In this document: positions 1 to 6,620 of the stretch, piece after piece | Position numbering within the stretch: position 1 is the stretch's first letter | How the letters are laid out: each line of letters starts with the position of its first letter | Assembly: GCA_964561475.1 (NCBI GenBank) | Contig: CAZLPU010000124.1 | Coordinates: 1-9,694 of the forward strand | Direction: 5' to 3' | DNA from: CAYUYV01 sp964561475 | GTDB taxonomy: Bacteria > Pseudomonadota > Alphaproteobacteria > JAJFIK01 | DNA length: 9,694 bases | The notes under the pieces: model-generated | The model's input: only the letters and a program-made list of their open reading frames with translations | The model's database searches: none | Told to the model about the DNA's origin: nothing | Made by a program: the position numbers and the translations under genes

Positions 1-127
1 TCAAGGCCGCGACTGCGGTCCGGCGCCACTGCGCCGCCCTCGCGGAGGCGCCTCACGCCGTGAGCGAAAAAAACTAGAGTGGAGAGCTTTCAACATTGAG
101 GGCACTGACGGGGATACCTTCGCCGGC

Positions 128-3106
128 TCAATCGAGGGAAGTCAGCAGATCCCTCAGAGCCTGAACGTCCCTGGACCGGTCCCCGGCCAATTCCCCCACG
201 TCCAATTGATCCTCATCGGCGATGGCATCGCCGAATTCTGTTCTCTGACTTTGTGACGGCGAGGGCCGCGCTGTCTGGGACGGAGCCTTCTGGGTCTCGA
301 CAACCCGGATGGGTGCGGACGGATCAGGGTCCGGCTTGGGGCCGGTTTCCGGCGTGAATTTGTCCAAGGCGGCCTTGAGCCGCTTCACGTCGATGGGCTT
401 GGCCAGATAGGCGGAAAAACCTGCTGCCAAATAGGATTCCCGGTCCCCCGCCATGGCATTGGCGGTAAGGGCCACCACCGGTGTCTGGTTCAGGGGCACC
501 GGCAGAATGCGGATTACTTTCGTGGCGGTCACCCCGTCCATGACCGGCATCTGCACATCCATCAGCACAAGGTCGAACCGGCCCTTGCGCAGCAGTTCCA
601 CCGCCTCCTTGCCGTCCCCGGCCAAAGTGCACTGGTGACCCAGCTTTTCCAGGATGGAGCTGATGACCGTCTGATTGACCGGGTTGTCTTCCGCCACAAG
701 AACATCGAGCACATGATCCGGCGGCGCGATTTCCGGCGCCACCGACGCCGTGAGATCCGCAAGAGCCTGATCCCCCCGCGCCAGGGGCAGATCGAACCAG
801 AAAGTACTGCCAAAACCCGGCTCGCTTTCCACGCCCATCCGGCCGCTCATCAGGTCGCAAAGCTGGCGGCAGATCGCGAGCCCGAGCCCGGTGCCGCCAA
901 AGCGGCGCCGAATGGAACTGTCCGCCTGCATGAACCGGGAAAAGAGCCGCTCCACGGTCTCCGGCGCCATGCCGATGCCGGTGTCATGCACCTCGATGCG
1001 CAGGGTGATGGCCGTATCCGTCTCTCCCCTTAGGCTGGCGGAGATTTCCACCTGTCCTTCATCGGTGAACTTCACCGCATTGGTGAGCAGATTGAGCAGG
1101 ATCTGGCGGATGCGCCCGGGGTCGCCGCGCAGAACGAGGGGTATGGCCGGATCGATAAAGGCGTTCAGCTCAAGGCCTTTTTCCTCCGCCTTCGGCCGGA
1201 GAATGGACAGAACGCCATCCACAAGGCTGGAGAAGACGAAATCGATGGTCTCAAGCTCCATACGCCCGACATCGAGTTTCGAGAAATCGAGAATGTCGTT
1301 GAGGATGTAGAGCAGGTTGCGGGCGGAATCCTCCGCAAGCCCCACATACCGGGTCTGCTGATCATCGAGCCGGGACCGGCGGAGCAGATCGAGCATGCCG
1401 AGCACTGCATTCATGGGTGTGCGGATTTCATGGCTCATCATGGCCAGGAAATCGGACTTGGCCCGGTTCGCCGCCTGGGCCTCTTCCTTGGCGGCGATCA
1501 GGTCGTGCTGGGTCTGTTTGGCTGCCGTGAAATCGATGGCACAGCCGATGATTTCACGGCGCCGGGTGACGGGATGGCGCACCAGCCGCATGTCATCGCG
1601 CAGCCAGCGGTAATCCCCGTCCGCATGAAGAAGCCGGTATTCCGCCACAAGATGCTTGTGCACCAGCAGGCCGGCCATGGCCTCCGCCACCCGCTCCCGG
1701 TCCTCCGGATGAAGCAGATCGAAAACGCCGTTGTTCAACAGACGGATCGTCTCCGGCGCATAGCCGAGAATGTGATGGACACTTTCGGAAATGGCATTGG
1801 GCACAAGCACACCGTCCCGGCCCAGATTGGCATCAAGCCGGGGCATGGGGGCGGTGTACAAAATGGCGGCACTCGAGTCGACGATATGAACGAGCTTCTG
1901 GTTCGCGGCCTCAAGGTCGAGATGGATGCCTTTCTCCAGGGAAATGTCCAGCAGGCTGCCGGACATGCGCACCGGCTTGCCGTCCGCATCGAGACGGGTG
2001 TCGGCGGCGGCCCGGACCCAGACCTCCTTTCCAGTACAGCTCAGCATCCGGAATTCCTGGCGCAGGGGGCCGCCGGTGTTGAGTGAGGTCTCCAGGGCCT
2101 CCAGAACCCGGTGCCTGTCCTGGGCATGGATGTGGGCGACCAGGAACGCGAAATCGATCACCGTCTCCTTGGGCTCGAAGGCCAGGATGGCCATGAACCG
2201 GGCCGAGGCATGGACACGTTCCGACGGAATGTCCCAATCCCATAACCCGATACCGGACCCGCTGACCGTCCGGGCATACCGCTCTTCGCTGGTGCGCAGG
2301 GCCGCGCCCGTTTCCGCTTCCGCCTGGATGTCCTGGATGACCCCCCAAAGGGTCTTGGCCCGGCCGTTCTCACCGGTCTCCACATTGCCCCGCACCCGGA
2401 CGGTCCGAAGCTGGCCGTCGCTGCGCTTGATCCTGAGTTCCCGGGTGAAGGGCAGACCGTCCGCGACTGCTTGGTCAATGGCCGCGTCAATCTCGGCCCG
2501 GTCGTCTTCGTGGTAGAAATTCTTGGCCTCTTCCAGGGAGGGATTCACCGGCGAAGGGTCGAGACCGTGGATCCGGAACGTGCCATCGGACCACTGAAGG
2601 AGGCCTGATTCCAGGTGGTACCACCACAGACCGGTCTGGCCGATTTCCTCAAGGCGCCGGAGGAGATCCCCCGAGGTCAGGATCAGATCCCGGGAGGCCA
2701 TCTCACGGCTGGCATCGTGAAGATGGATGATTGCCAGGTCCCCTTCCGCCCCGCAGGGACGCGCATCAAGCCGGATCCAGCGGGCATGGTCGGACCCGTT
2801 TGCCGCCGGGCCATGCCAGCGCACCGGTTCCCCCCTCGGACCATGGTCCGCGCCGGACGCGATCCGGCTGGAGGCAATCTGCCTTGCAACAAGGTCCTGG
2901 GCCCGGTTCCGGTCATCCGGGGAGAGACAGTCGAAAAGATTGATCTGGCCTTCGGTCCATTCTCCGCCGGGCAGATCCAGAAGCCGCGCCGCTGCGGCAT
3001 TGATCCACAACAGACTGCCCGCACGGTCGGCGCACAGAAGCGGCGCCGGTGCATCGCGCAACGCAGTCTTTTCGAATCCCTCAGGAAGCGGCATGGCAGT
3101 CGGCAT
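128..3106 (-). CDS. Soluble multi-PAS hybrid sensor histidine kinase with C-terminal receiver
   Basis: This 992-residue hybrid kinase would autophosphorylate on a histidine and pass the phosphate to its own receiver aspartate. Four PAS-like segments are visible at about residues 14-135, 150-263, 275-393 and 405-530; the second and third carry the GLWW / GLWDWD pattern of PAS_3 folds. A HisKA dimerisation helix follows with phospho-acceptor H559 (SHEIRTPMN). The HATPase_c domain (about 660-775) has N-box N672/N676, G1 DTGIGM at 708-713 and G2 GGTGLGL at 737-743. The receiver (about 800-918) has acidic E806/D807, phospho-acceptor D850, T881 and K903. All catalytic residues are present. No transmembrane segment is seen, so it should sense a cytoplasmic signal. 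A Pro/Ser-rich acidic tail (920-992) has no HPt domain, so onward transfer would need a separate HPt protein. The upstream lipoprotein gene is 42 nt away, suggesting co-transcription. The start is uncertain: the ATG at 3106 has a purine run directly against it, and an in-frame ATG at 3094 is the alternative. The signal and target are unknown. Confidence 0.95.
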   Translation of the reverse strand: MPTAMPLPEGFEKTALRDAPAPLLCADRAGSLLWINAAAARLLDLPGGEWTEGQINLFDCLSPDDRNRAQDLVARQIASSRIASGADHGPRGEPVRWHGPAANGSDHARWIRLDARPCGAEGDLAIIHLHDASREMASRDLILTSGDLLRRLEEIGQTGLWWYHLESGLLQWSDGTFRIHGLDPSPVNPSLEEAKNFYHEDDRAEIDAAIDQAVADGLPFTRELRIKRSDGQLRTVRVRGNVETGENGRAKTLWGVIQDIQAEAETGAALRTSEERYARTVSGSGIGLWDWDIPSERVHASARFMAILAFEPKETVIDFAFLVAHIHAQDRHRVLEALETSLNTGGPLRQEFRMLSCTGKEVWVRAAADTRLDADGKPVRMSGSLLDISLEKGIHLDLEAANQKLVHIVDSSAAILYTAPMPRLDANLGRDGVLVPNAISESVHHILGYAPETIRLLNNGVFDLLHPEDRERVAEAMAGLLVHKHLVAEYRLLHADGDYRWLRDDMRLVRHPVTRRREIIGCAIDFTAAKQTQHDLIAAKEEAQAANRAKSDFLAMMSHEIRTPMNAVLGMLDLLRRSRLDDQQTRYVGLAEDSARNLLYILNDILDFSKLDVGRMELETIDFVFSSLVDGVLSILRPKAEEKGLELNAFIDPAIPLVLRGDPGRIRQILLNLLTNAVKFTDEGQVEISASLRGETDTAITLRIEVHDTGIGMAPETVERLFSRFMQADSSIRRRFGGTGLGLAICRQLCDLMSGRMGVESEPGFGSTFWFDLPLARGDQALADLTASVAPEIAPPDHVLDVLVAEDNPVNQTVISSILEKLGHQCTLAGDGKEAVELLRKGRFDLVLMDVQMPVMDGVTATKVIRILPVPLNQTPVVALTANAMAGDRESYLAAGFSAYLAKPIDVKRLKAALDKFTPETGPKPDPDPSAPIRVVETQKAPSQTARPSPSQSQRTEFGDAIADEDQLDVGELAGDRSRDVQALRDLLTSLD

Positions 3107-3130
3107 CCCCCTGGCCGTGGCTGGCCCTAT

Positions 3131-3147
3131 CCCATCCCCCGGATGGG
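3131..3147. repeat. Perfect 7-bp inverted repeat between lipoprotein and kinase genes
   Basis: The arms CCCATCC and GGATGGG are separated by 3 nt in the 42-nt gap between the lipoprotein stop and the kinase start. In leftward RNA this would form a tight hairpin about 25 nt upstream of the kinase start. No U-tract follows, so it is not a classical terminator. It could temper read-through, act as an RNA-processing or stability element, or affect kinase translation. This is inference from sequence only. Confidence 0.5.
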
Positions 3148-3148
3148 T

Positions 3149-3859
3149 TCATGTTCCATGGTCCCTTGTCGCTGATTCGCCGTCGAGGGGGGTGCCTTCA
3201 AAATCCAACACAGCGCAGTGCCAGTCATTGGCCTCCAGGGCCTGACAGACCGTCGCCGCATCCCCCCACTGGTCCAAGGGTCCGGCTTTGAGCCGGTAGA
3301 AAATTCCCCGCTCGCCGAGATCCACTTTTGCCACGACCGGGGTCAGCCCGCCAAGCAGGACCGGATAATCCCGGGTGATCCGCGCCCAGGCATCCCGCAC
3401 GAGGGCGGGATCCCGGAAGGAGGCCACATGCACCCCGTAGCCGGACCCGCCAACCGCGGGCTGACTGGATCGGGGATTGGTCACCGGCGCCGCACGGACA
3501 GGCATGGGCGGCGGGCTGTTTTGGACTTGGGCTGAAATCTGGGGGCCGGTGGGCACGATCAGACCAAAGGCATCCGCCCGGGGCAGCCCCAGACGGTCCA
3601 AGACTTCCGCCATCGCAGGCTCGATCCGCGACTGGGCGATCCGCATGGCCGCCAGATCCCGCTCCAGCCGGTCCATCCGCTGGGCCAGGGTCTCGCCGGG
3701 CAGATTGGCGGGCTCCAGGACAGACTGGTCCGTCTCCGCCTTTTTGGTGTCCGCCATGGGCGAAGCGCATCCCGCCAGCCATGAAGCGGTCGCGGCCGCA
3801 GCCAGAAATCGCATGACGGCCACCGGTCGGAAAATGCGGAATTGTGCGGCCTGGGGCAT
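3149..3859 (-). CDS. SPOR-domain lipoprotein
   Basis: This is a 236-residue exported lipoprotein. An N-terminal signal peptide ends in the lipobox L28-A29-G30-C31, so C31 would be lipidated and become the mature N-terminus. The next residue is Ala, not Asp, which suggests the outer membrane. A short amphipathic, probably coiled-coil helix covers about 55-85. A Pro-rich linker (about 105-138) leads to a C-terminal SPOR domain at about 141-220, with the YGVHVASF first strand and the FYRLKAGPL motif. SPOR domains are known to bind denuded peptidoglycan glycans, typically at division septa, so a role in envelope or division is a family-based inference. The start is uncertain: the ATG at 3859 gives a long, Arg-containing n-region, whereas the in-frame ATG at 3814 gives a compact signal (MRFLAAAATASWLAGC) preceded by GGTGG at 5-nt spacing and is a strong alternative. 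The hybrid kinase follows 42 nt later, probably in the same transcript. Confidence 0.88.
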   Translation of the reverse strand: MPQAAQFRIFRPVAVMRFLAAAATASWLAGCASPMADTKKAETDQSVLEPANLPGETLAQRMDRLERDLAAMRIAQSRIEPAMAEVLDRLGLPRADAFGLIVPTGPQISAQVQNSPPPMPVRAAPVTNPRSSQPAVGGSGYGVHVASFRDPALVRDAWARITRDYPVLLGGLTPVVAKVDLGERGIFYRLKAGPLDQWGDAATVCQALEANDWHCAVLDFEGTPLDGESATRDHGT

Positions 3860-3975
3860 GGGCAGGGTCCATCAGCGCGGGAGACATGACTGACCCCAAC
3901 CCTTAACCCGATTGAATGAACAGAGACTTGCGCCGGCCGGGCCGTGCTTCAACGGGGGACAGGCACCCCGCAGGT

Positions 3976-4851
3976 TCAGCCGGTCATGATCCGCGCTTCC
4001 ACCGCGTAGTGGTCCGACAGAGGACGCTCGCCCTCGGGCGTCGCCACTAGGGGATCTGCGAAAAGCACCCGGCTGGCCCAGACCTGGAGGCCCGGACCCG
4101 CCAGCACGTGATCGAGCCGGGCATGTTCACATTCTCGGTCCGCCGCCACGTATGGGTTGGTGGTGCCGGTCCAAGTCGCGGTCTCGAGGTCTGGCCCGTA
4201 AGGCCGGAAGCCGTTCAGGGGACCGGCCAGCATCTCGTCCCAGAAGCCGGGCTCATCCGATGCCGCATGGGAGCCCTCCAGGGGCGGCCCCATGTTGAGG
4301 TCCCCGGCCAGCACGATGGGCGCGCCGGTGAGGGTGTTGTCCATCCACGCCCGGAGCTGGGCAAGCTGAACGCGGCGCTCCCGGTTTCGGGTCGCTCCCT
4401 TGATGCCCGCCACCAGATGGGTGTTCACCAGCCAGACCGTCCCGCCCGCGGTGCCCGGCATATCCACCAGCACCGCAAGCGCTCCCTTGCGCACCCAGCG
4501 CTCCAGATCCCGTCCACTATCCGGCCCCCGATAGACCATGCGCCGGACCTCATGGGGGGCGGATCTGGTCAGGGTCCGCAAGCCGGTGTCGAACACCGCG
4601 GGCAGACCCAGGAGCCGCAGCGGTGCCATCACCCAGTTGCGGGGGCGCTCGAACGGGCGTTCTCCGTCCCGGGCCTCGCCGGTCCACGCACGGTCAAAAC
4701 GCCGCCGCTCGCCCCAGGGCCACAATTCCTGGAGCAACACCGCGTCCCACTCCGATCCACGAGTGGCCAGAACCTGTTCCAGGGCAGCCATCCGGGCCTG
4801 ACGGTCCGCCGTGCCAGGCACATTCCAAATATTGAATGTGAGGAGCTTCAT
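3976..4851 (-). CDS. Endonuclease/exonuclease/phosphatase (EEP) family protein
   Basis: This 291-residue metal-dependent phosphodiesterase fold belongs to the DNase I / ExoIII / sphingomyelinase superfamily. The ordered EEP motifs are present: N7 in TFNIWN, E42 in LLQELW, H145 in NTHL, D184 and N186 in GDLNM, D247 in RLDHVL, and the catalytic pair D280-H281 in LSDHYAV near the C-terminus. The active site therefore looks complete. No signal peptide is seen, so it is probably cytoplasmic. The substrate (nucleic acid, phosphoinositide-like or sphingolipid headgroup) cannot be told from sequence. The start at 4851 was chosen because the first beta strand MKLLTFNIWN begins there, as is usual in the family, with AAAGG about 10 nt upstream. 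A longer in-frame start at 4998 would overlap the exonuclease gene by 118 nt and add an Arg-rich, non-conserved stretch. It lies 29 nt after the exonuclease stop, so the two probably share an operon. Confidence 0.9.
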   Translation of the reverse strand: MKLLTFNIWNVPGTADRQARMAALEQVLATRGSEWDAVLLQELWPWGERRRFDRAWTGEARDGERPFERPRNWVMAPLRLLGLPAVFDTGLRTLTRSAPHEVRRMVYRGPDSGRDLERWVRKGALAVLVDMPGTAGGTVWLVNTHLVAGIKGATRNRERRVQLAQLRAWMDNTLTGAPIVLAGDLNMGPPLEGSHAASDEPGFWDEMLAGPLNGFRPYGPDLETATWTGTTNPYVAADRECEHARLDHVLAGPGLQVWASRVLFADPLVATPEGERPLSDHYAVEARIMTG

Positions 4852-4880
4852 GGGCGCGGCGCCTTTCAAGGCTGTGGGGC

Positions 4881-5600
4881 TCAATCGGGCACATCGGCGG
4901 GAAAGGCCGCGGGTCCGAAGGAAGGCTCCGGCGACAGAAAGGGCGATCGGTGACCCTGGCGGATGAAATGACCGGCGGCGGCGGCCAGGGACCGGCAATC
5001 GAACACCCCGTTGTGCTCCTGGCCGCCTTCCAGAGAGATCCCGAGCCGGCCCGCGAGAGCGCCTGAATTGATGGTGCGCACGGGCAGACCGCAGCGGGCG
5101 AAGAACCGATGAAGATTAGTGGTCAGGACCGGGCCGAACCGGCGCTCAAGCCCATACAAATGGACGTTCTCGGCAATCACCACCTCGTCCCAGCCGTAAC
5201 AGAACAACGGACGATCACCGGTGAACTCCAGAAACGCGCTGTGCGCTTCATCGAAAAACGTCCCGTTGGCGGCGATGTCTTCATTGCGGATCCCCGTGAG
5301 CCCTTCGATGAAGTCAGACAGCACCGGATTGACCAGGGGCTTGACCAGCCGGTCGAAACTGTCCCGTTCCGCCCCTGTCGCCGCATCCACCCGCAGGGCG
5401 CCGATCTGGATGATTTCCTTGTACTCCCCGGGATCGCTCCACTGGCGCGTCTTCGAGCCCTCCCAGGCCGTGAACTCAAGATCGAAGATCACGGCCTCCC
5501 CATGCCCCACCCCAGACTGCCCCTCACCGGAACGCTCTCCACCGAACGGGGCCGAACCTGGTGCTTCCTGTGAGCCTGGATGGGGCGAAGGCGGTGTCAT
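4881..5600 (-). CDS. DEDDh-family 3'-5' exonuclease (DnaQ/ERI-1-like)
   Basis: This 239-residue protein has the RNase H-like exonuclease fold. Exo I is FDLEFTAWEG with D40 and E42, followed by the typical KEIIQIGAL strand at 61-69. Exo II is in FCYGWDEVV with D138. Exo III is HNGVFD with H196 and D201 (H-x4-D), which places it in the DEDDh subgroup. The four acidic residues and the histidine are all present, so it should be an active two-metal 3'-5' exonuclease on RNA or DNA. Spacing around Exo I and Exo II resembles ERI-1/KapD-type enzymes more than polymerase epsilon subunits. The start at 5600 is supported by GGAGGG 9 nt upstream. This leaves a 35-residue Gly/Ser/Pro-rich, probably disordered N-terminal extension before the core; a Pro-rich tail (about 218-239) is also outside the core. 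It is the first gene of the leftward series and lies behind a CtrA-like box. Confidence 0.9.
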   Translation of the reverse strand: MTPPSPHPGSQEAPGSAPFGGERSGEGQSGVGHGEAVIFDLEFTAWEGSKTRQWSDPGEYKEIIQIGALRVDAATGAERDSFDRLVKPLVNPVLSDFIEGLTGIRNEDIAANGTFFDEAHSAFLEFTGDRPLFCYGWDEVVIAENVHLYGLERRFGPVLTTNLHRFFARCGLPVRTINSGALAGRLGISLEGGQEHNGVFDCRSLAAAAGHFIRQGHRSPFLSPEPSFGPAAFPADVPD

Positions 5601-5609
5601 CGGCGCAAT

Positions 5610-5615
5610 CCCTCC
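5610..5615 (-). promoter_or_regulatory. Strong Shine-Dalgarno of the exonuclease gene
   Basis: On the minus strand this reads GGAGGG, 9 nt before the ATG at 5600. It is the clearest ribosome-binding site in the window and fixes the exonuclease start despite the unusual N-terminal extension. Confidence 0.7.
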
Positions 5616-5631
5616 GTGAAGAAACAGTGTG

Positions 5632-5646
5632 TTAACACCCTGTTAA
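5632..5646. promoter_or_regulatory. CtrA-type binding box TTAA-N7-TTAA
   Basis: The sequence TTAACACCCTGTTAA is an exact match to the full CtrA site TTAA-N7-TTAA known from Caulobacter and other alphaproteobacteria. It also ends in the favoured TTAAC and is nearly palindromic, with two GTTAAC hexamers. It lies 31 nt upstream of the exonuclease ATG in a divergent promoter region and overlaps a candidate -10 for that gene. In this GC-rich DNA an AT-only 8-base pattern placed in a promoter is unlikely but not impossible by chance. Binding by CtrA is inferred. Confidence 0.55.
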
Positions 5647-5668
5647 CCCCTCGAATGTCCCATGTCGA
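5640..5668 (-). promoter_or_regulatory. Candidate sigma70-type promoter of the exonuclease operon
   Basis: On the minus strand, TCGACA (5663-5668, one mismatch to TTGACA) is followed after exactly 17 nt by TAACAG (5640-5645, a weak -10). Transcription would begin near 5633, giving a leader of about 33 nt that contains the strong Shine-Dalgarno. The -10 lies inside the CtrA-like box, a geometry that would favour repression by CtrA. The -10 is poor, so this is tentative. Confidence 0.3.
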
Positions 5669-5758
5669 GATTGGGTCCGGCCGGGAGAGGGCCGCCCAAG
5701 GCCTCCGGCATAACACGGTGGCAATGATTTCAGGGGCAACGCCCGGTCGGAGCGGTGC

Positions 5759-5785
5759 ATTTTCGGGGTATCCGGCCCCAAAAAT
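5759..5785. repeat. 10-bp-stem inverted repeat upstream of the membrane protein
   Basis: The arms ATTTTCGGGG (5759-5768) and CCCCAAAAAT (5776-5785) pair with a single mismatch around a 7-nt loop. It ends 28 nt before the membrane-protein start. Neither strand has a U-tract after the stem, so it is not a standard terminator. It may be an operator or a leader hairpin for the rightward gene. The loop sequence ATCCGG is repeated directly at 5784-5789. Confidence 0.45.
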
Positions 5786-5813
5786 CCGGATCGTGGGAAC
5801 AGGGTAGACCATC

Positions 5814-6509
5814 ATGCTGGGCAGTCAGAGTGCGGGCCGGCCTTGGGCGGCGGGCGTGATCGACCATTTGCGGGAGACCGGGCGTAAGGGCGAGGCGCCG
5901 AAGGATCTGCCCTTCCGCGCCAATGGCACCAGCGACGCCGTGGGCGTGCCCGGACTGGCCAAGGCGGTCATTTTGCACCGGTTCGCACCGGGCACCGCCG
6001 TATGTGGATCTGCCGCGGGCATCCTGGCCCTGGTTCTCACCGGCGGCGCCTTGATGGCAGGCCTTTGGGCGGGTGCCCTGATCGCCGTGAGCCTGGGCAT
6101 GATCCTCTACCGCCGATTCAGCGCCCCTGACGGGACCGACGACGCCACACCGGAGGGTCTGGCCGAACTCGTGGCCTGGCGCCGGAGCCAGGGCTTTTTC
6201 GCCCTGGGGCTGGGATTGACCCTGGCGGCGGGCGCGCCCTTGATTTTGCCGGGATTGGCCCCGTTCGATGCCCTTGCGTTCACCGCCATCCTGATTGTCA
6301 GCGCGGGTGCCATGGCTCTTTTCAGTGCCGCTGACCGATTGGCCCTTCTGGGGGCGGGCTTGCCGGGTATCATCGCGGCGACTGCGGTGCCTGCGCTGCT
6401 GGGCGGGGCCCTGGTGCCGGTTCTGTGCCTGGGGGTTGCGGGCCTCCTGGCTCTGGGCGCGGCGCTCTATCTCACCCACAGGCTGGACGGGCGTCCCCGC
6501 AAGAGATGA
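5814..6509 (+). CDS. Six-helix integral membrane protein of unknown function
   Basis: This 231-residue protein matches no family I recognise. Residues 1-50 are polar and basic. Hydrophobic segments lie at about 61-80, 82-99, 127-147, 152-170, 176-196 and 199-220. The loop at 100-126 carries two Arg pairs (YRRF, WRRS), and the C-terminus is basic (THRLDGRPRKR). Under the positive-inside rule this gives six helices with both ends in the cytoplasm. The helices are rich in Gly, Ala and Leu, and no charged or His residues suggest a transport or redox site. No enzymatic or signalling domain is attached. The start has AGGG 9 nt upstream and is the first in-frame ATG. It is divergent from the exonuclease operon and is followed by a terminator-like hairpin, so it is probably monocistronic. 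High-GC coding bias and coherent topology support a real gene. It could be a small transporter, a membrane sensor module or a structural membrane protein. Confidence 0.75.
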   Translation: MLGSQSAGRPWAAGVIDHLRETGRKGEAPKDLPFRANGTSDAVGVPGLAKAVILHRFAPGTAVCGSAAGILALVLTGGALMAGLWAGALIAVSLGMILYRRFSAPDGTDDATPEGLAELVAWRRSQGFFALGLGLTLAAGAPLILPGLAPFDALAFTAILIVSAGAMALFSAADRLALLGAGLPGIIAATAVPALLGGALVPVLCLGVAGLLALGAALYLTHRLDGRPRKR

Positions 6510-6515
6510 CACTCC

Positions 6516-6537
6516 CTGGGGCGTACCCGTGCCCCAG
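6516..6537 (+). terminator. Terminator-like hairpin after the membrane protein gene
   Basis: Perfect 7-bp arms CTGGGGC (6516-6522) and GCCCCAG (6531-6537) surround an 8-nt loop, starting 6 nt after the stop codon at 6507-6509. Only two T residues follow the stem, so the U-tract is weak. Position and stem strength still favour a role in 3'-end formation, separating this gene from gdhB. Confidence 0.5.
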
Positions 6538-6597
6538 TTCCGGACCTGTGCCCGACCTTTTCCGGCGTCCGCCGTTCTCCTCACAAGCTTCACAATT

Positions 6598-6620
6598 TTG
6601 ACTGTCGCCTGTGCTATCTC
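6598..6620 (+). promoter_or_regulatory. Candidate gdhB promoter (Caulobacter-like)
   Basis: TTGACTG (6598-6604) and GCTATCTC (6613-6620) match the Caulobacter housekeeping consensus TTGACGS / GCTANAWC with one mismatch in each element. The gap between them is 8 nt, shorter than the usual 10-14. An AT-rich patch (cacaattttg) precedes it. Transcription would start near 6627, about 200 nt before the gdhB ATG. Tentative because of the spacing. Confidence 0.3.

Noticed and set aside
52..77. Small hairpin CTCAC/GTGAG followed by a run of seven A residues
   Set aside because: A tract lies on the wrong side for a terminator: rightward RNA would have A, not U, after the stem, and in leftward RNA the U-run precedes the stem.
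1..96. 31-residue Arg-rich minus-strand frame ending exactly at the window edge
   Set aside because: Too short, no ribosome-binding site, and the composition is expected of random GC-rich DNA.
1430..2086. 218-codon plus-strand frame inside the kinase gene
   Set aside because: Antisense to conserved PAS/HisKA coding sequence; no independent support.
3903..3917. Half CtrA-like site TTAACC upstream of the lipoprotein
   Set aside because: The second half reads GAAT instead of TTAA; only one half-site is present.
3953..3970. CGGGG/CCCCG inverted repeat after the EEP gene
   Set aside because: Only a 5-bp stem with an 8-nt loop and no U-tract; too weak to call a terminator, so continuity of the four-gene series stays undecided.
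5597..5815. 72-codon minus-strand frame filling the divergent region and overlapping the exonuclease start as ATGA
   Set aside because: It would run through the promoter, CtrA-like box and Shine-Dalgarno; its product looks non-natural and no ribosome-binding site is seen.
5796..5817. GGAAC resembling the -35 of an EcfG-type general stress promoter
   Set aside because: No CGTT at the required 16-17 nt distance, and the -10 would fall inside the coding sequence.
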